NCBI RefSeq assembly: GCF_003226345.1
Contig: NZ_PDOF01000001.1
Span: 682,001 to 746,000 of the forward strand
Reading direction: 5' to 3'
DNA from: Alteribacter lacisalsi
Lineage (GTDB): Bacteria > Bacillota > Bacilli > Bacillales > Salisediminibacteriaceae
Length of the DNA: 64,000 nucleotides
Part shown: piece by piece, positions 15,774 to 23,714 of the stretch
Position numbering within the stretch: position 1 is the first letter of the stretch
Layout: every line of letters starts with the position of its first letter
Notes under the pieces: model-generated
What the model was told of the DNA's origin: nothing
The model's database searches: none
The model's input: only the letters and a program-made list of their open reading frames with translations
Position numbers and translations under genes: made by a program

Positions 15774-16841
15774 TCAGCTCGTCTGCTGTTTTTTTCCTTT
15801 TACCGTATCGGCAGCGTACTGAAGCAGTTCTGCCGTTTTTTGCGCTTTCATACGCTTCTTCATTTCCCTGAAGCCGATAAATTGACGGTTCTTTTCGTCC
15901 CAGAGATGAAATCGCAGAGATTTTAAGCTTGTTTTCAGCGTCACGGTAGGCACATGCTGCAGGTCCTCGTTCTTTTTGTGCGCCTGCTCGAGGTTGTAGT
16001 TCGGCACCCGGGGGTTCAGGTGATGCACATGGTGAAAGCCGATGTTACCGGTGACCCACTGAAGGATCTTCGGCAGTTTGTAAAAGGAACTGCCCTCAAC
16101 TGCAGCCTTCACGTACTCCCATTCTTCCTTCCACTCAAAATACGAATCCTCGAACTGATGCTGTACGTAGAACAGCCAGATTCCAATCGAACCGGAGATC
16201 ATAAAGATCGGAAGCTGAATCATAAGGAACGCCTGCCAGCCAACGAGCACAATCATAAGGGCGGTAATCGCCACAATCGCCACGTTGGTGAGGTATGTGT
16301 TCATTCGTTCCTTGCGGCGCGCGTCTTTCCGGTTAAAGCGCTGCTGGATGATGAAGGCAAAGATCGGACCGAGCACAAACATGACAAACGGATTTCGGTA
16401 AAGGCGATATTTAAAACGAACCCAGCGCGATGCCTCGATGTACTCATCAGCGGTCAGGATCCACAGGTCCCCGACACCGCGTTTATCGAGGTTCCCACTC
16501 GTAGCGTGGTGCACGTTGTGATCATGCTGCCACTGGGAGTATGGGAAAAGCGTTAATATTCCGGTAATCGTGCCGACAATTTCGTTGGCACGGCGGTTTT
16601 TAAAGAAGGAATGGTGACAGCAGTCATGGAAAATGATAAAGAGTCTGACTGTAAACCCGGCATTGATTACAGCAATGGCAAGGGTAAGCAGGTAGGAGAC
16701 AGAGAGACTGTAGTAGGCGAGCACCCAAAGAGCGAAAAATGGGACAAGTGTGTTGATTAACTGACGGACACTGGCTGATACTTTTCCATTTGTGAACGGG
16801 AGTGTTGCTTTTCTTAGATTCTTTTCTTTTGATAAACTCAT
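15774..16841 (-). CDS. Fatty acid desaturase (acyl-lipid, Des-type)
   Basis: The 355-residue membrane protein has the three histidine boxes of di-iron fatty acid desaturases: HDCCHH (about residues 72-77), HDHNVHH (about 108-114) and HHVHH (about 273-277), separated by paired membrane helices. It would introduce double bonds into membrane acyl chains, raising fluidity. In Bacillus the enzyme is Des, usually driven by DesKR; no such two-component pair is nearby. Instead a 19-bp perfect palindrome overlaps the expected transcription start (16910-16928), which suggests a repressor. The start is ATG with a GAAGGGAATG site. Confidence 0.92.
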   Translation of the reverse strand: MSLSKEKNLRKATLPFTNGKVSASVRQLINTLVPFFALWVLAYYSLSVSYLLTLAIAVINAGFTVRLFIIFHDCCHHSFFKNRRANEIVGTITGILTLFPYSQWQHDHNVHHATSGNLDKRGVGDLWILTADEYIEASRWVRFKYRLYRNPFVMFVLGPIFAFIIQQRFNRKDARRKERMNTYLTNVAIVAITALMIVLVGWQAFLMIQLPIFMISGSIGIWLFYVQHQFEDSYFEWKEEWEYVKAAVEGSSFYKLPKILQWVTGNIGFHHVHHLNPRVPNYNLEQAHKKNEDLQHVPTVTLKTSLKSLRFHLWDEKNRQFIGFREMKKRMKAQKTAELLQYAADTVKGKKQQTS

Positions 16842-16909
16842 GTATTCATTCCCTTCTCCAGTCAGGTGGACTGGCAGGCGTGTGTTTAAGGATATAATCC
16901 TGACAAAAG

Positions 16910-16938
16910 TTTATGACCAGGTCATAAATCTTATTATA
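16910..16938 (-). promoter_or_regulatory. Desaturase promoter -10 with a 19-bp palindromic operator
   Basis: TTTATGACCAGGTCATAAA (16910-16928) is a perfect 9+1+9 palindrome. On the minus strand it starts four bases after a TATAAT -10 (16938 to 16933), so it covers the transcription start of the desaturase gene. The form is typical of TetR- or FapR-type repressor sites, though it does not match the FapR consensus closely. Confidence 0.7.
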
Positions 16939-17057
16939 CATTCTTTACCGTTGAAAAGGCTAGGGATATTTTGATCGTGTAACGTAAAAAAGCAGGATTG
17001 TAACCGGATGGACACATTTATCAGGTTCGATCAGACTGGAACAGAGGAGAGTTCAAA

Positions 17058-17384
17058 TTGAAAAAATGGCTGATGTCAGGCGTGGTATTATGTTTAACGG
17101 CTTTCGTATTTTTATCGGTATACAGTGTGATTTTTCCGGTTTATGAGGGGATCGTTATTGATCGGAAACGGGACAGGATCCTTGTTTATACCGGCGAAGA
17201 ATCCCCTCCCCGGCTCCCTCTTTCCACGATGGACCTTGAGCAGTTTTCAGAGGATCTCGTATGGTTCGGGATCAGAGGGGAGGAAGCGGAAACGGGAGAT
17301 CGGGTCAGAATCCGGGCCGGAAGCGGAACAGAAGAATCGCTGCCGCATGTAAAGGAGATCCGTTCGATCAGCATCAGGAACTAA
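17058..17384 (+). CDS. DUF3221-like exported or membrane-anchored protein
   Basis: The 108-residue protein starts at a TTG with GAGGAG eight bases upstream. Residues 1-27 form a signal anchor (KKWLMSGVVLCLTAFVFLSVYSVIF). The segment YEGIVIDRKRDRILVY followed by a small beta-rich domain resembles DUF3221 (YobA-like) proteins of Bacillus, which are secreted lipoproteins or anchored proteins of unknown role. No lipobox cysteine is seen here. It is monocistronic with a strong terminator shared with the convergent gene. Confidence 0.65.
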   Translation: MKKWLMSGVVLCLTAFVFLSVYSVIFPVYEGIVIDRKRDRILVYTGEESPPRLPLSTMDLEQFSEDLVWFGIRGEEAETGDRVRIRAGSGTEESLPHVKEIRSISIRN

Positions 17385-17415
17385 AAACACACGCGGCCGG
17401 AACCGCGTGTGTTTT
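17384..17415. terminator. Bidirectional terminator
   Basis: A perfect stem AAAACACACGCGG (17384-17396) / CCGCGTGTGTTTT (17403-17415) with A's on the left and T's on the right serves both convergent genes. Confidence 0.9.
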
Positions 17416-17422
17416 GATGGGT

Positions 17423-17779
17423 CTACAGGAAGAACGGGAAAAAGAAACCGCCAAGCCCGTAATAAGGGAAAAAGAACGGACGCCAGCGGCGGAACCGTCT
17501 TGGATAACCGTAGCCGCCATAGCCGCCTCCAAATCCGCCGCCGTAAAAGCGCATCTGATCGTCCATGTCACCATCCGGAACGAGCATGTGTACGCCGTTT
17601 TCGTCCACCCCGTTAATAATGCCTTCCACCATCTGGCCGTCCTGAGTCTGCAGTTGCATCATGTGGTGCATGTACTGCTGGCAGAATTGCATCATCTGCT
17701 GCTGGTCCATGTGACCGTTCATGCCATTTCCATTCATGCCGTTGCCGTTCATATTGTTCATGTGATTATTATTGTTCAT
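17423..17779 (-). CDS. Low-complexity Asn/Met/Gly-rich protein, probable spore coat-type protein
   Basis: The 118-residue protein has a Met/Asn/Gly-rich start, a Gln/Met/His stretch, then a small beta domain (MVEGIINGVDENGVHMLVP) and a tail of Gly-Tyr repeats ending RRFRRWRPFFFPYYGLGGFFFPFFL. Such FFPF-ending small proteins occur among Bacillus spore-associated proteins. Upstream on the minus strand lies CATACGATA with AC 17 bases before it, a full sigma-K match, which supports late mother-cell expression. The coat role is inference from composition and promoter; no family was identified with certainty. Confidence 0.6.
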   Translation of the reverse strand: MNNNNHMNNMNGNGMNGNGMNGHMDQQQMMQFCQQYMHHMMQLQTQDGQMVEGIINGVDENGVHMLVPDGDMDDQMRFYGGGFGGGYGGYGYPRRFRRWRPFFFPYYGLGGFFFPFFL

Positions 17780-17803
17780 CACTCTCAGCCCCCTTCACTC
17801 CGT

Positions 17804-17831
17804 TATCGTATGGGCGCTGTGAGTCAAGTGT
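17804..17831 (-). promoter_or_regulatory. Sigma-K-like promoter of the Met/Asn-rich gene
   Basis: On the minus strand, -10 CATACGATA (17812 to 17804) fits CATAnnnTA, with -35 core AC at 17831-17830 and a 17-base spacer. It lies 25 bases before the start codon. Confidence 0.6.
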
Positions 17832-17902
17832 GCAGGTCCCATGGAGAAGAAAAACAGATGATGGTATACTGGCACTTGAATAGGTACAGGGGAGATGAAA
17901 CG

Positions 17903-18616
17903 ATGAACACGGTAAAAGGGGTAATTAAGAGAAGAGTATTGATAAATTATCAGCTCGGTGCCGAAGCGGCTGCGGACATTCTGCCTGCGCCATTTCGTCC
18001 GAAACTGGTTAAAGGCAAAGCGATCATCGGCATCTGTCAGATCCGCATGGAAGAGATGCGTCCGAAATCACTGTCAAAATTGCCTTGCGGTGCTTCAAGT
18101 AATAATGCCGCCCACCGTATGGCGGTGGTATGGGAAGAGGATGGAACAGAAAGGGAAGGCGTATACATATTCAGAAGGGACACGGACTCCCGAATGAACA
18201 GCCTTGCTGGAGGCCGGCTGTTTCCGGGTTTTACACATTACTCGCAATTTGATGTGACGGATGAAGATGGGCAGGTGGACTTTACGATGACAACCAAAGA
18301 CAGCGTCACCATGCGTTTCAAGGGCCACGATGCTGAGAACATTCCGGAATCGAGTGTGTTTTCTTCTTTTCAGGAAATCTCCGACTTCTTTAAGGAGGGA
18401 GCGGACGGGTACTCTCCTGCACGTGAGGAAAAGTGCAGTCAGGGCATTTGTCTTGTAACGGATACATGGAACATGAGACCGTTCCATGTGGAGAGCTCAG
18501 CGACCACGTTCTTTGCTGATGCATTCGCCATCGAGGAGAGCAAGATGTTGTTTGATTCAGCAGTGGTGATGCGAGACGTGGAGCACGAGTGGCAGCGGAT
18601 TGATTCTGTTGGTTAA
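17903..18616 (+). CDS. DUF2071 family protein (YqjF-like)
   Basis: Starting at the ATG at 17903 (AGGGGAGATG upstream) the protein has 237 residues. The opening KGVIKRRVLINYQLGAEAAADILPAPFRPKLV and the later EGVYIFRRDTDSRMNSLAGGRLFPG are characteristic of DUF2071/YqjF-type proteins, a beta-barrel family related to acetoacetate decarboxylase folds, with no settled function. The open frame extends much further left but that part runs antisense through the preceding gene and is not real. A strong bidirectional terminator follows. Confidence 0.78.
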   Translation: MNTVKGVIKRRVLINYQLGAEAAADILPAPFRPKLVKGKAIIGICQIRMEEMRPKSLSKLPCGASSNNAAHRMAVVWEEDGTEREGVYIFRRDTDSRMNSLAGGRLFPGFTHYSQFDVTDEDGQVDFTMTTKDSVTMRFKGHDAENIPESSVFSSFQEISDFFKEGADGYSPAREEKCSQGICLVTDTWNMRPFHVESSATTFFADAFAIEESKMLFDSAVVMRDVEHEWQRIDSVG

Positions 18617-18649
18617 ATAAAAAAGAGTATACCTTTCCGTCAACATACG

Positions 18650-18689
18650 AAAAGAACGCCCGGTGCGCATGCTGCCGGGCGTTCTTTTT
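18650..18689. terminator. Bidirectional terminator
   Basis: AAAAGAACGCCCGG / CCGGGCGTTCTTTTT forms a 14-bp stem with T-runs on both strands, between the DUF2071 gene and the cyclase gene. Confidence 0.9.
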
Positions 18690-20547
18690 ATGAGCTGTAT
18701 CTGCTTTTATAGTTTGCCAGAGCAAGTAAAGGCCATATGTGGTTATAGCTGTGGTAATAAATATAAAAGTCACCCGGAAGAGCCGCCCCTGTCGGGTAGC
18801 GGTCTGACCGGCCGGCGTTGGTGATCAGGTAACGGATGCCGTGGTCAATGGCCTCTGTCGGCCTGCTATGAACAGCAATCAGGGCATCCACTGCCCAGGC
18901 GGTCTGGGACGGCGTACTTGAGCCGAGTGGGACGTACCTGCCTGCTGTGTCGCTTTTACAGGATTCACCCCAGCCCCCGTCCTCATTCTGGATGGAGTTA
19001 AACCACTCAACCCCGCGTTTAACCGTTTTGTTCTCTTTTTCATACCCGGCAGCTGAAAGTCCCGTAAGCGCAGCCCACGTGCCGTAAATATAGCAGATCC
19101 CCCACCGACCGTACCATGAACCGTTCTGTTCCTGATTTTTTTCAAGCCAGTTTACTGCCCGATCGACTGCAGGGTGGGGCAGAAGCAGATTTGCCTCACC
19201 TGAGAGAAATTCGAGTGCACGTCCCGTGAGGTCCGCTGTAGAAGGGTCGATGAGGACACGATCTGCAGCTGGAAAAGGAAGCAGGGTGAGCCGTCGTTTT
19301 ACCGTGTCTTTTTCAAATGCAGCCCAGCCCCCGTCGGTATTCTGCATTTTCAGCACCCAGTCCGTTCCCCGGAACCAGGTGATGCGGTATTCGGGCATGG
19401 CTTCGATCAAGTCCTTCACGGCACGCAGTGAAGCAGTCGTATCGTCGATATCAGGAAGAAACGTGTTAATATCTGAAAAACCCCAGCCTCCGGGAAGCGT
19501 GCCGGAACAATTAAACGCCCAGTCACCATACTTGGTATGCTGGCGATTCAGCAGGTAGCGGCCGGCACCGGCGATCATCGGATCCTCCGAAGGAACACCA
19601 GAGCGCTGGAGGGCATGGGATAAAAGCGCTGTATCCCACACAGTGGAGGTGGCAAATTCAATATGGGAACGAGTACTTGTCAGGCAAACCTGATTGCGGA
19701 TGGCTGTAAGAGCCCGCTGAATGACGGCATCATTTTTTGAATAGCCGAGCGCAAGGAGCGCATAAACCATAAGTACCGTGGAGGTAATGTAGCTGAAGTA
19801 AAGACCGTCAGGTTCAATTCGTTCAAGCATCAGACGTTCGGCTTTTTTATAAGCTTTCGCCTTGAGCCGTCCGGGGGTCTCCGCCAGTTTGTGGATCTCC
19901 GCGGCAACGGTGCTGAAAAGCCGCTCCGTTTCTTCCGCTGCGGACTCTTCATTTCTTTTTCCGAGCGCAGACAGGTCCGGTGTGGAAGGGAGCTGGCACA
20001 CATACCCTTTGTTGGCTGCCGCAAGAACGGGAACGATGTGAACCCGGGCGTAGCTGACAATATCATAGAGATTGACCGGTGCGTTTTGGGGGATCAGCAG
20101 AGATTCAACGGGAAGACGGAACAGGCGGGGCCAGGAGATCTGGCCGTTCAGGGCAAGCATGGCACGGGTAAAGGGGCCGGCTTTATGCAGACCGCCATTC
20201 TTTTCAATAAACGAACGGGCTTTTTTCATATTCGGCGCCGTTTCGCTTACATAACCCGAATACAGCAGGGCAAAGTAGGCTTCCACCGTGGCAGACAAAT
20301 GACCTTCTGCCTGGTCGGGGTACAGTTTCCAAGAGCCGGAAGTGTCCTGTATGGCAAGCAGTCTCTCGGTCAGCTGCTGGATCAGCCATTCGTCGCCTTT
20401 CGTGTCCAGACTTCTGAGCAGGATAATGGTGTAGGCATCTGTCGTCGGTCCAGTCTCAAAGCAGAATCGCCACGAGCCGTCGTTGGCCTGCAGAGAGCGG
20501 AGGGAATCTGTCATGCGCCTGATTGTATCGTTGAGCAGTTCGTGCAC
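18688..20547 (-). CDS. Squalene-hopene / tetraprenyl-beta-curcumene cyclase family terpene cyclase
   Basis: The 619-residue protein shows multiple QW-type repeats (for example NQEQNGSWYGRWGICYIYGTW and QNEDGGWGESC). It carries the protonating DxDD motif as D366-I-D368-D369-T-T, where cyclases read DxDDTA. Length is normal for SHC. Such enzymes cyclise squalene to hopene or, in Bacillus, C35 tetraprenyl-curcumene to sesquarterpenes that reinforce membranes or spores. No squalene-synthesis genes are nearby. Start is GTG with an excellent AAAGGAGGTGG site. The gene shares its upstream region with the divergent phenylacetate-CoA ligase operon. Confidence 0.92.
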   Translation of the reverse strand: MHELLNDTIRRMTDSLRSLQANDGSWRFCFETGPTTDAYTIILLRSLDTKGDEWLIQQLTERLLAIQDTSGSWKLYPDQAEGHLSATVEAYFALLYSGYVSETAPNMKKARSFIEKNGGLHKAGPFTRAMLALNGQISWPRLFRLPVESLLIPQNAPVNLYDIVSYARVHIVPVLAAANKGYVCQLPSTPDLSALGKRNEESAAEETERLFSTVAAEIHKLAETPGRLKAKAYKKAERLMLERIEPDGLYFSYITSTVLMVYALLALGYSKNDAVIQRALTAIRNQVCLTSTRSHIEFATSTVWDTALLSHALQRSGVPSEDPMIAGAGRYLLNRQHTKYGDWAFNCSGTLPGGWGFSDINTFLPDIDDTTASLRAVKDLIEAMPEYRITWFRGTDWVLKMQNTDGGWAAFEKDTVKRRLTLLPFPAADRVLIDPSTADLTGRALEFLSGEANLLLPHPAVDRAVNWLEKNQEQNGSWYGRWGICYIYGTWAALTGLSAAGYEKENKTVKRGVEWFNSIQNEDGGWGESCKSDTAGRYVPLGSSTPSQTAWAVDALIAVHSRPTEAIDHGIRYLITNAGRSDRYPTGAALPGDFYIYYHSYNHIWPLLALANYKSRYSS

Positions 20548-20780
20548 GCTTCCACCTCCTTTATGTCACTTTTACTGATTGTATGCCCGGGAGCGCGTCT
20601 GATTTCATAGCGAGGCAGTAGTGGCTGTATGAAATTGGATAAAAACACTTTTTTGTTAGAAAAAACCGCATTTCAGTCAGAAAAACATCTCACCTTTTTT
20701 GACTTATATAACGAAATCCCCACGCTCCTGAATAATTAGAACTAAATGTCAGGTAATTTAGAAAATTCTCTTATTACTTA

Positions 20781-20809
20781 TTGACAGCGCTTACATATGT
20801 CCGTACTCT
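20781..20809 (+). promoter_or_regulatory. Sigma-A promoter of the phenylacetate-CoA ligase operon
   Basis: TTGACA (20781-20786) and TACTCT (20804-20809) are separated by 17 bases. The start codon is 52 bases further. The -35 is overlapped by a cre site. Confidence 0.7.
20782..20795 (+). promoter_or_regulatory. cre site (CcpA operator)
   Basis: TGACAGCGCTTACA matches every position of the Bacillus cre consensus TGWNANCGNTNWCA. It covers the -35 region of the paaK promoter, the arrangement expected for carbon catabolite repression. Confidence 0.8.
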
Positions 20810-20861
20810 AGTTGTATGACGAAATTGTGCATTTCCGTGTGAAAACTATTATAGGGGGAAC

Positions 20862-22199
20862 ATGAAAATGGCAGCGTACGCAAGAGAGGAAACGATGGAC
20901 CGGCAAGAGATGGAGAGCCTTCAGTTTGAGAGGCTGAAACAGACAATTGCACGTGTGGAACAAAACGTTCCGTTTTACCGGGAGAAGTTTAAAGAACGAG
21001 ATGTAACGGCGGAAAGTGTCCGGTCGCTCGACGATATGAAGCGTCTGCCGTTTACCGTCAAATCCGACCTGCGCGACCATTATCCGTTCGGGCTCGTGGC
21101 TGTACCGATGGATGACGTCGTCCGCATTCACGGATCATCGGGCACAAGCGGAAAACCGACTGTGGTCGCCTATACCCAAAATGACATCGATAACTGGGCC
21201 GATATGGTGGCCCGTTCGATTTTTCTGGCCGGCGGAAGAAAAGGAGATCTGTTACATAACGCTTACGGCTATGGTCTTTTTACCGGCGGACTCGGGCTTC
21301 ATAACGGCGGGGAGCGCCTCGGCTGCGCCACAGTTCCCGTCTCGGGTGGAAATACGGAGCGCCAGATTACACTCATTCAGGATTTCGGACCGCGGGTGAT
21401 CTGTTCGACCCCGTCATATCTTGTGAATATTGGAGAGACGATGATCAGAAAGGGACTTGATCCGAGGCAGACAAGCCTCGCCTGCGGCATTCTCGGCGCT
21501 GAGCCATGGTCTGAGGAAATGCGTGCCACAATTGAAGAGATGTTCGATATTAAAGCGATGGATATATACGGACTCAGTGAAGTGATGGGACCGGGGATCG
21601 CCATGGAGTGCCGCGAAGCCCAGGACGGTCTGCATATCGCTGAGGATCATTTTATTGTTGAAGCCATTAACCCTGACACACTCGAGCCGGTGCCGGAAGG
21701 AGAAGATGGGGAACTTGTGTTTACCAGTCTTACAAAGGAAGCGTTCCCGGTCATCCGCTACCGGACAGGCGACATTGCTTCGATTACCCGGGAAACGTGC
21801 ACATGCGGGAGAACGACGGCACGCATGAGCCGCGTAAAGGGGCGGATCGATGATATGTTCATTATCCGCGGGGTGAACGTTTTTCCTTCTGAAGTGGAGC
21901 GATCGATTCTGCAGATGGATGAACTCGTCTGCCACTATCAGATTCATCTGATGAAAAAGGGATCAATGGATCATGCTGAATTGCATGTGGAGGTATGCGA
22001 CCCGTTTTTTGCACACCTTCCGGACCAGGATCTCAGCCATCCGGACGCGGAAGCGCTCGTGAAAAAAATTCAGTATGTCCTCAAAACCCAGGCGCTGGTT
22101 AGTATGGACGTGCAGCTTAAGCCGCCTCACTCGATTCCGAGATCAGAAGGAAAAGCAAAGCGGATTGTAGACCACAGAAAGACCGTCGCTGTTAAGTGA
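20862..22199 (+). CDS. paaK: Phenylacetate-CoA ligase
   Basis: The 445-residue protein is a full-length PaaK-type adenylate-forming ligase. The ATP loop is HGSSGTSGKPTVV; NAYGYGLFTGGLGLHNGGERLG and PVSGGNTERQ are PaaK-specific; YGLSEVMGPG and YRTGD are core motifs; and RGVNVFPSEVE leads into the C-terminal lid. It joins phenylacetate or a related aryl acid to CoA with ATP hydrolysis. No ring-epoxidase (paaABCDE) genes are in the window, so its downstream pathway is elsewhere or it serves another aryl acid. It is probably co-transcribed with the permease 34 bases downstream, under cre control. Confidence 0.92.
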   Translation: MKMAAYAREETMDRQEMESLQFERLKQTIARVEQNVPFYREKFKERDVTAESVRSLDDMKRLPFTVKSDLRDHYPFGLVAVPMDDVVRIHGSSGTSGKPTVVAYTQNDIDNWADMVARSIFLAGGRKGDLLHNAYGYGLFTGGLGLHNGGERLGCATVPVSGGNTERQITLIQDFGPRVICSTPSYLVNIGETMIRKGLDPRQTSLACGILGAEPWSEEMRATIEEMFDIKAMDIYGLSEVMGPGIAMECREAQDGLHIAEDHFIVEAINPDTLEPVPEGEDGELVFTSLTKEAFPVIRYRTGDIASITRETCTCGRTTARMSRVKGRIDDMFIIRGVNVFPSEVERSILQMDELVCHYQIHLMKKGSMDHAELHVEVCDPFFAHLPDQDLSHPDAEALVKKIQYVLKTQALVSMDVQLKPPHSIPRSEGKAKRIVDHRKTVAVK

Positions 22200-22233
22200 C
22201 ATACATAGGTGAACGAATTCAGGGGAGGTACTT

Positions 22234-23616
22234 ATGAAAACCGAGAGAAAATACGGGGAGATTCATCCGGGCATTAAGTGGGGGCCATTTACGATGCGGC
22301 TGCCCGGATATCACTTGAAGCTCAATCCAAGCCAGCACATTCAGGGCGGGCTGATCCTGCTTGCCACCTGCGGATCGATTACGCCGCTCATGATGAATTA
22401 CTTCCAGGTCTCTTTTGAAGTCGCCTGGACCGTGAGTCTGGTGATGCTGTTCTGGGTTTTGGCACAGACTATCCTGTTCGGCGATATTTACGCAGCAGGT
22501 GCGATCACACCGGCCCTGCCGCTAACGCTTGTTTATATGAACACACTCAATCCCGGCATCGAAGCGATTCAAGGCATGATGGCACTATTTATCGTCGTCT
22601 CGCTTTTGTTTCTGTTCTTTGGAGCCACAAAGCTCGGGGAGAAATTTAACGCCATGATCCCGGTCGCCTTAAAGGGCGGGATCATAATGGGCGCTGCGAT
22701 CGCGGCCTTTCAGTCGGAAATCAACCGTCTGCCTGACATGCCTTTTTCCCTGATCACTTCCTGGATTATCGTCCTCGTGCTCATGTTTTCGATTCCTTTT
22801 TCGAAACTGCCGGACACGCGGTCCAAAATTATGGCCGGCTCGAACGCCCTGCTTCTATCCCTTCTGGCGGCGGGCATCGTCGGCTTTTTCACAGGGGAAA
22901 TGACGTACACGATGGAATGGGGCTTCTTTATCCCGCCGGTCACAGAAACGGTGACCACGCTCTCGATCTGGGCTGTGGGACTGCCGCCTTTTGAGGTGTT
23001 CCTTGCGGTAATTCCGATCGCGCTCGTCATCTACGTGCTGGCATTCGGGGATCTCGTCGTCGCCCACACCCTGTTAAAGGGCGCGGACAAGGCGAGAAAA
23101 GATGAGAAAATCGATATCAACCCGACACGCAGTCACTTTGTGCTTGCAGCAAGAAACCTCGGGCAAATCATGACCGCCGGACCGCTGCTCTGGATTCACG
23201 GACCAATCTGGACAGGTGTGCAGGTGTTCCTGATTGAGCGGTACAAAAAAGGCCAGAGCGTGATGAAGTCCATCTTTGACGGACCGATGAACTTCTACAT
23301 TATGGCGATTCCGCTCGGTCTGCTGCTGCCGGTTATCGCGATCATCATGCCGATCTTTCCGGTCGCCCTGTCCATTTCCCTTTTACTCACCGGTTTTGCC
23401 TGTGCATACGTGGCAATGAACCTGGTAAAGACGAATATTTCCCGGGGACTGGTACTGGCTATCGGGATGCTCACCGCCGTTCATGGACCCGTATGGGGCA
23501 TCGGTGTTGGCGTCGTGCTCTACCTTCTCCTGATTGGCCGCCACGGGGAAAAAAGCGATGAGTCTCTCTCTATATCGGACGACGAAGAAGGCGACAAAAA
23601 CAAAGCGGCCTCTTAA
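22234..23616 (+). CDS. Multi-pass permease, NCS2 (xanthine/uracil)-like
   Basis: The 460-residue protein has about 12 hydrophobic helices. Its general layout and glycine/proline-rich helices ([38 protein letters not shown]) recall the nucleobase:cation symporter-2 fold, but I cannot name a close family. It begins 34 bases after the phenylacetate-CoA ligase with GGGGAGG upstream, and they share one promoter, so an aromatic acid or similar anion is a reasonable substrate guess. A good terminator ends the operon. Confidence is high for a transporter, low for its substrate. Confidence 0.7.
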   Translation: MKTERKYGEIHPGIKWGPFTMRLPGYHLKLNPSQHIQGGLILLATCGSITPLMMNYFQVSFEVAWTVSLVMLFWVLAQTILFGDIYAAGAITPALPLTLVYMNTLNPGIEAIQGMMALFIVVSLLFLFFGATKLGEKFNAMIPVALKGGIIMGAAIAAFQSEINRLPDMPFSLITSWIIVLVLMFSIPFSKLPDTRSKIMAGSNALLLSLLAAGIVGFFTGEMTYTMEWGFFIPPVTETVTTLSIWAVGLPPFEVFLAVIPIALVIYVLAFGDLVVAHTLLKGADKARKDEKIDINPTRSHFVLAARNLGQIMTAGPLLWIHGPIWTGVQVFLIERYKKGQSVMKSIFDGPMNFYIMAIPLGLLLPVIAIIMPIFPVALSISLLLTGFACAYVAMNLVKTNISRGLVLAIGMLTAVHGPVWGIGVGVVLYLLLIGRHGEKSDESLSISDDEEGDKNKAAS

Positions 23617-23630
23617 GCATATTGAAAAGC

Positions 23631-23666
23631 GAACCGCACCGGACTGCATGGATGGTGCGGTTTTTA
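23631..23666 (+). terminator. Terminator of the paaK-permease operon
   Basis: Stem AACCGCACC / GGTGCGGTT with a 13-base loop, followed by TTTTTA. Confidence 0.85.
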
Positions 23667-23676
23667 TTTCCATAAG

Positions 23677-23706
23677 AAAAGAGATCCGAAATTCCGGATC
23701 TCTTCT
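23677..23706 (-). terminator. Terminator of the amidohydrolase gene
   Basis: On the minus strand AGAGATCCG / CGGATCTCT forms a 9-bp stem followed by TTTTC. Confidence 0.8.
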
Positions 23707-23714
23707 TTAATGAA

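Noticed and set aside
17261-17902. Long plus-strand extension before the DUF2071 gene
   Set aside because: It runs antisense through the Met/Asn-rich gene, is His/Val-rich, and the ATG at 17903 has its own ribosome site.
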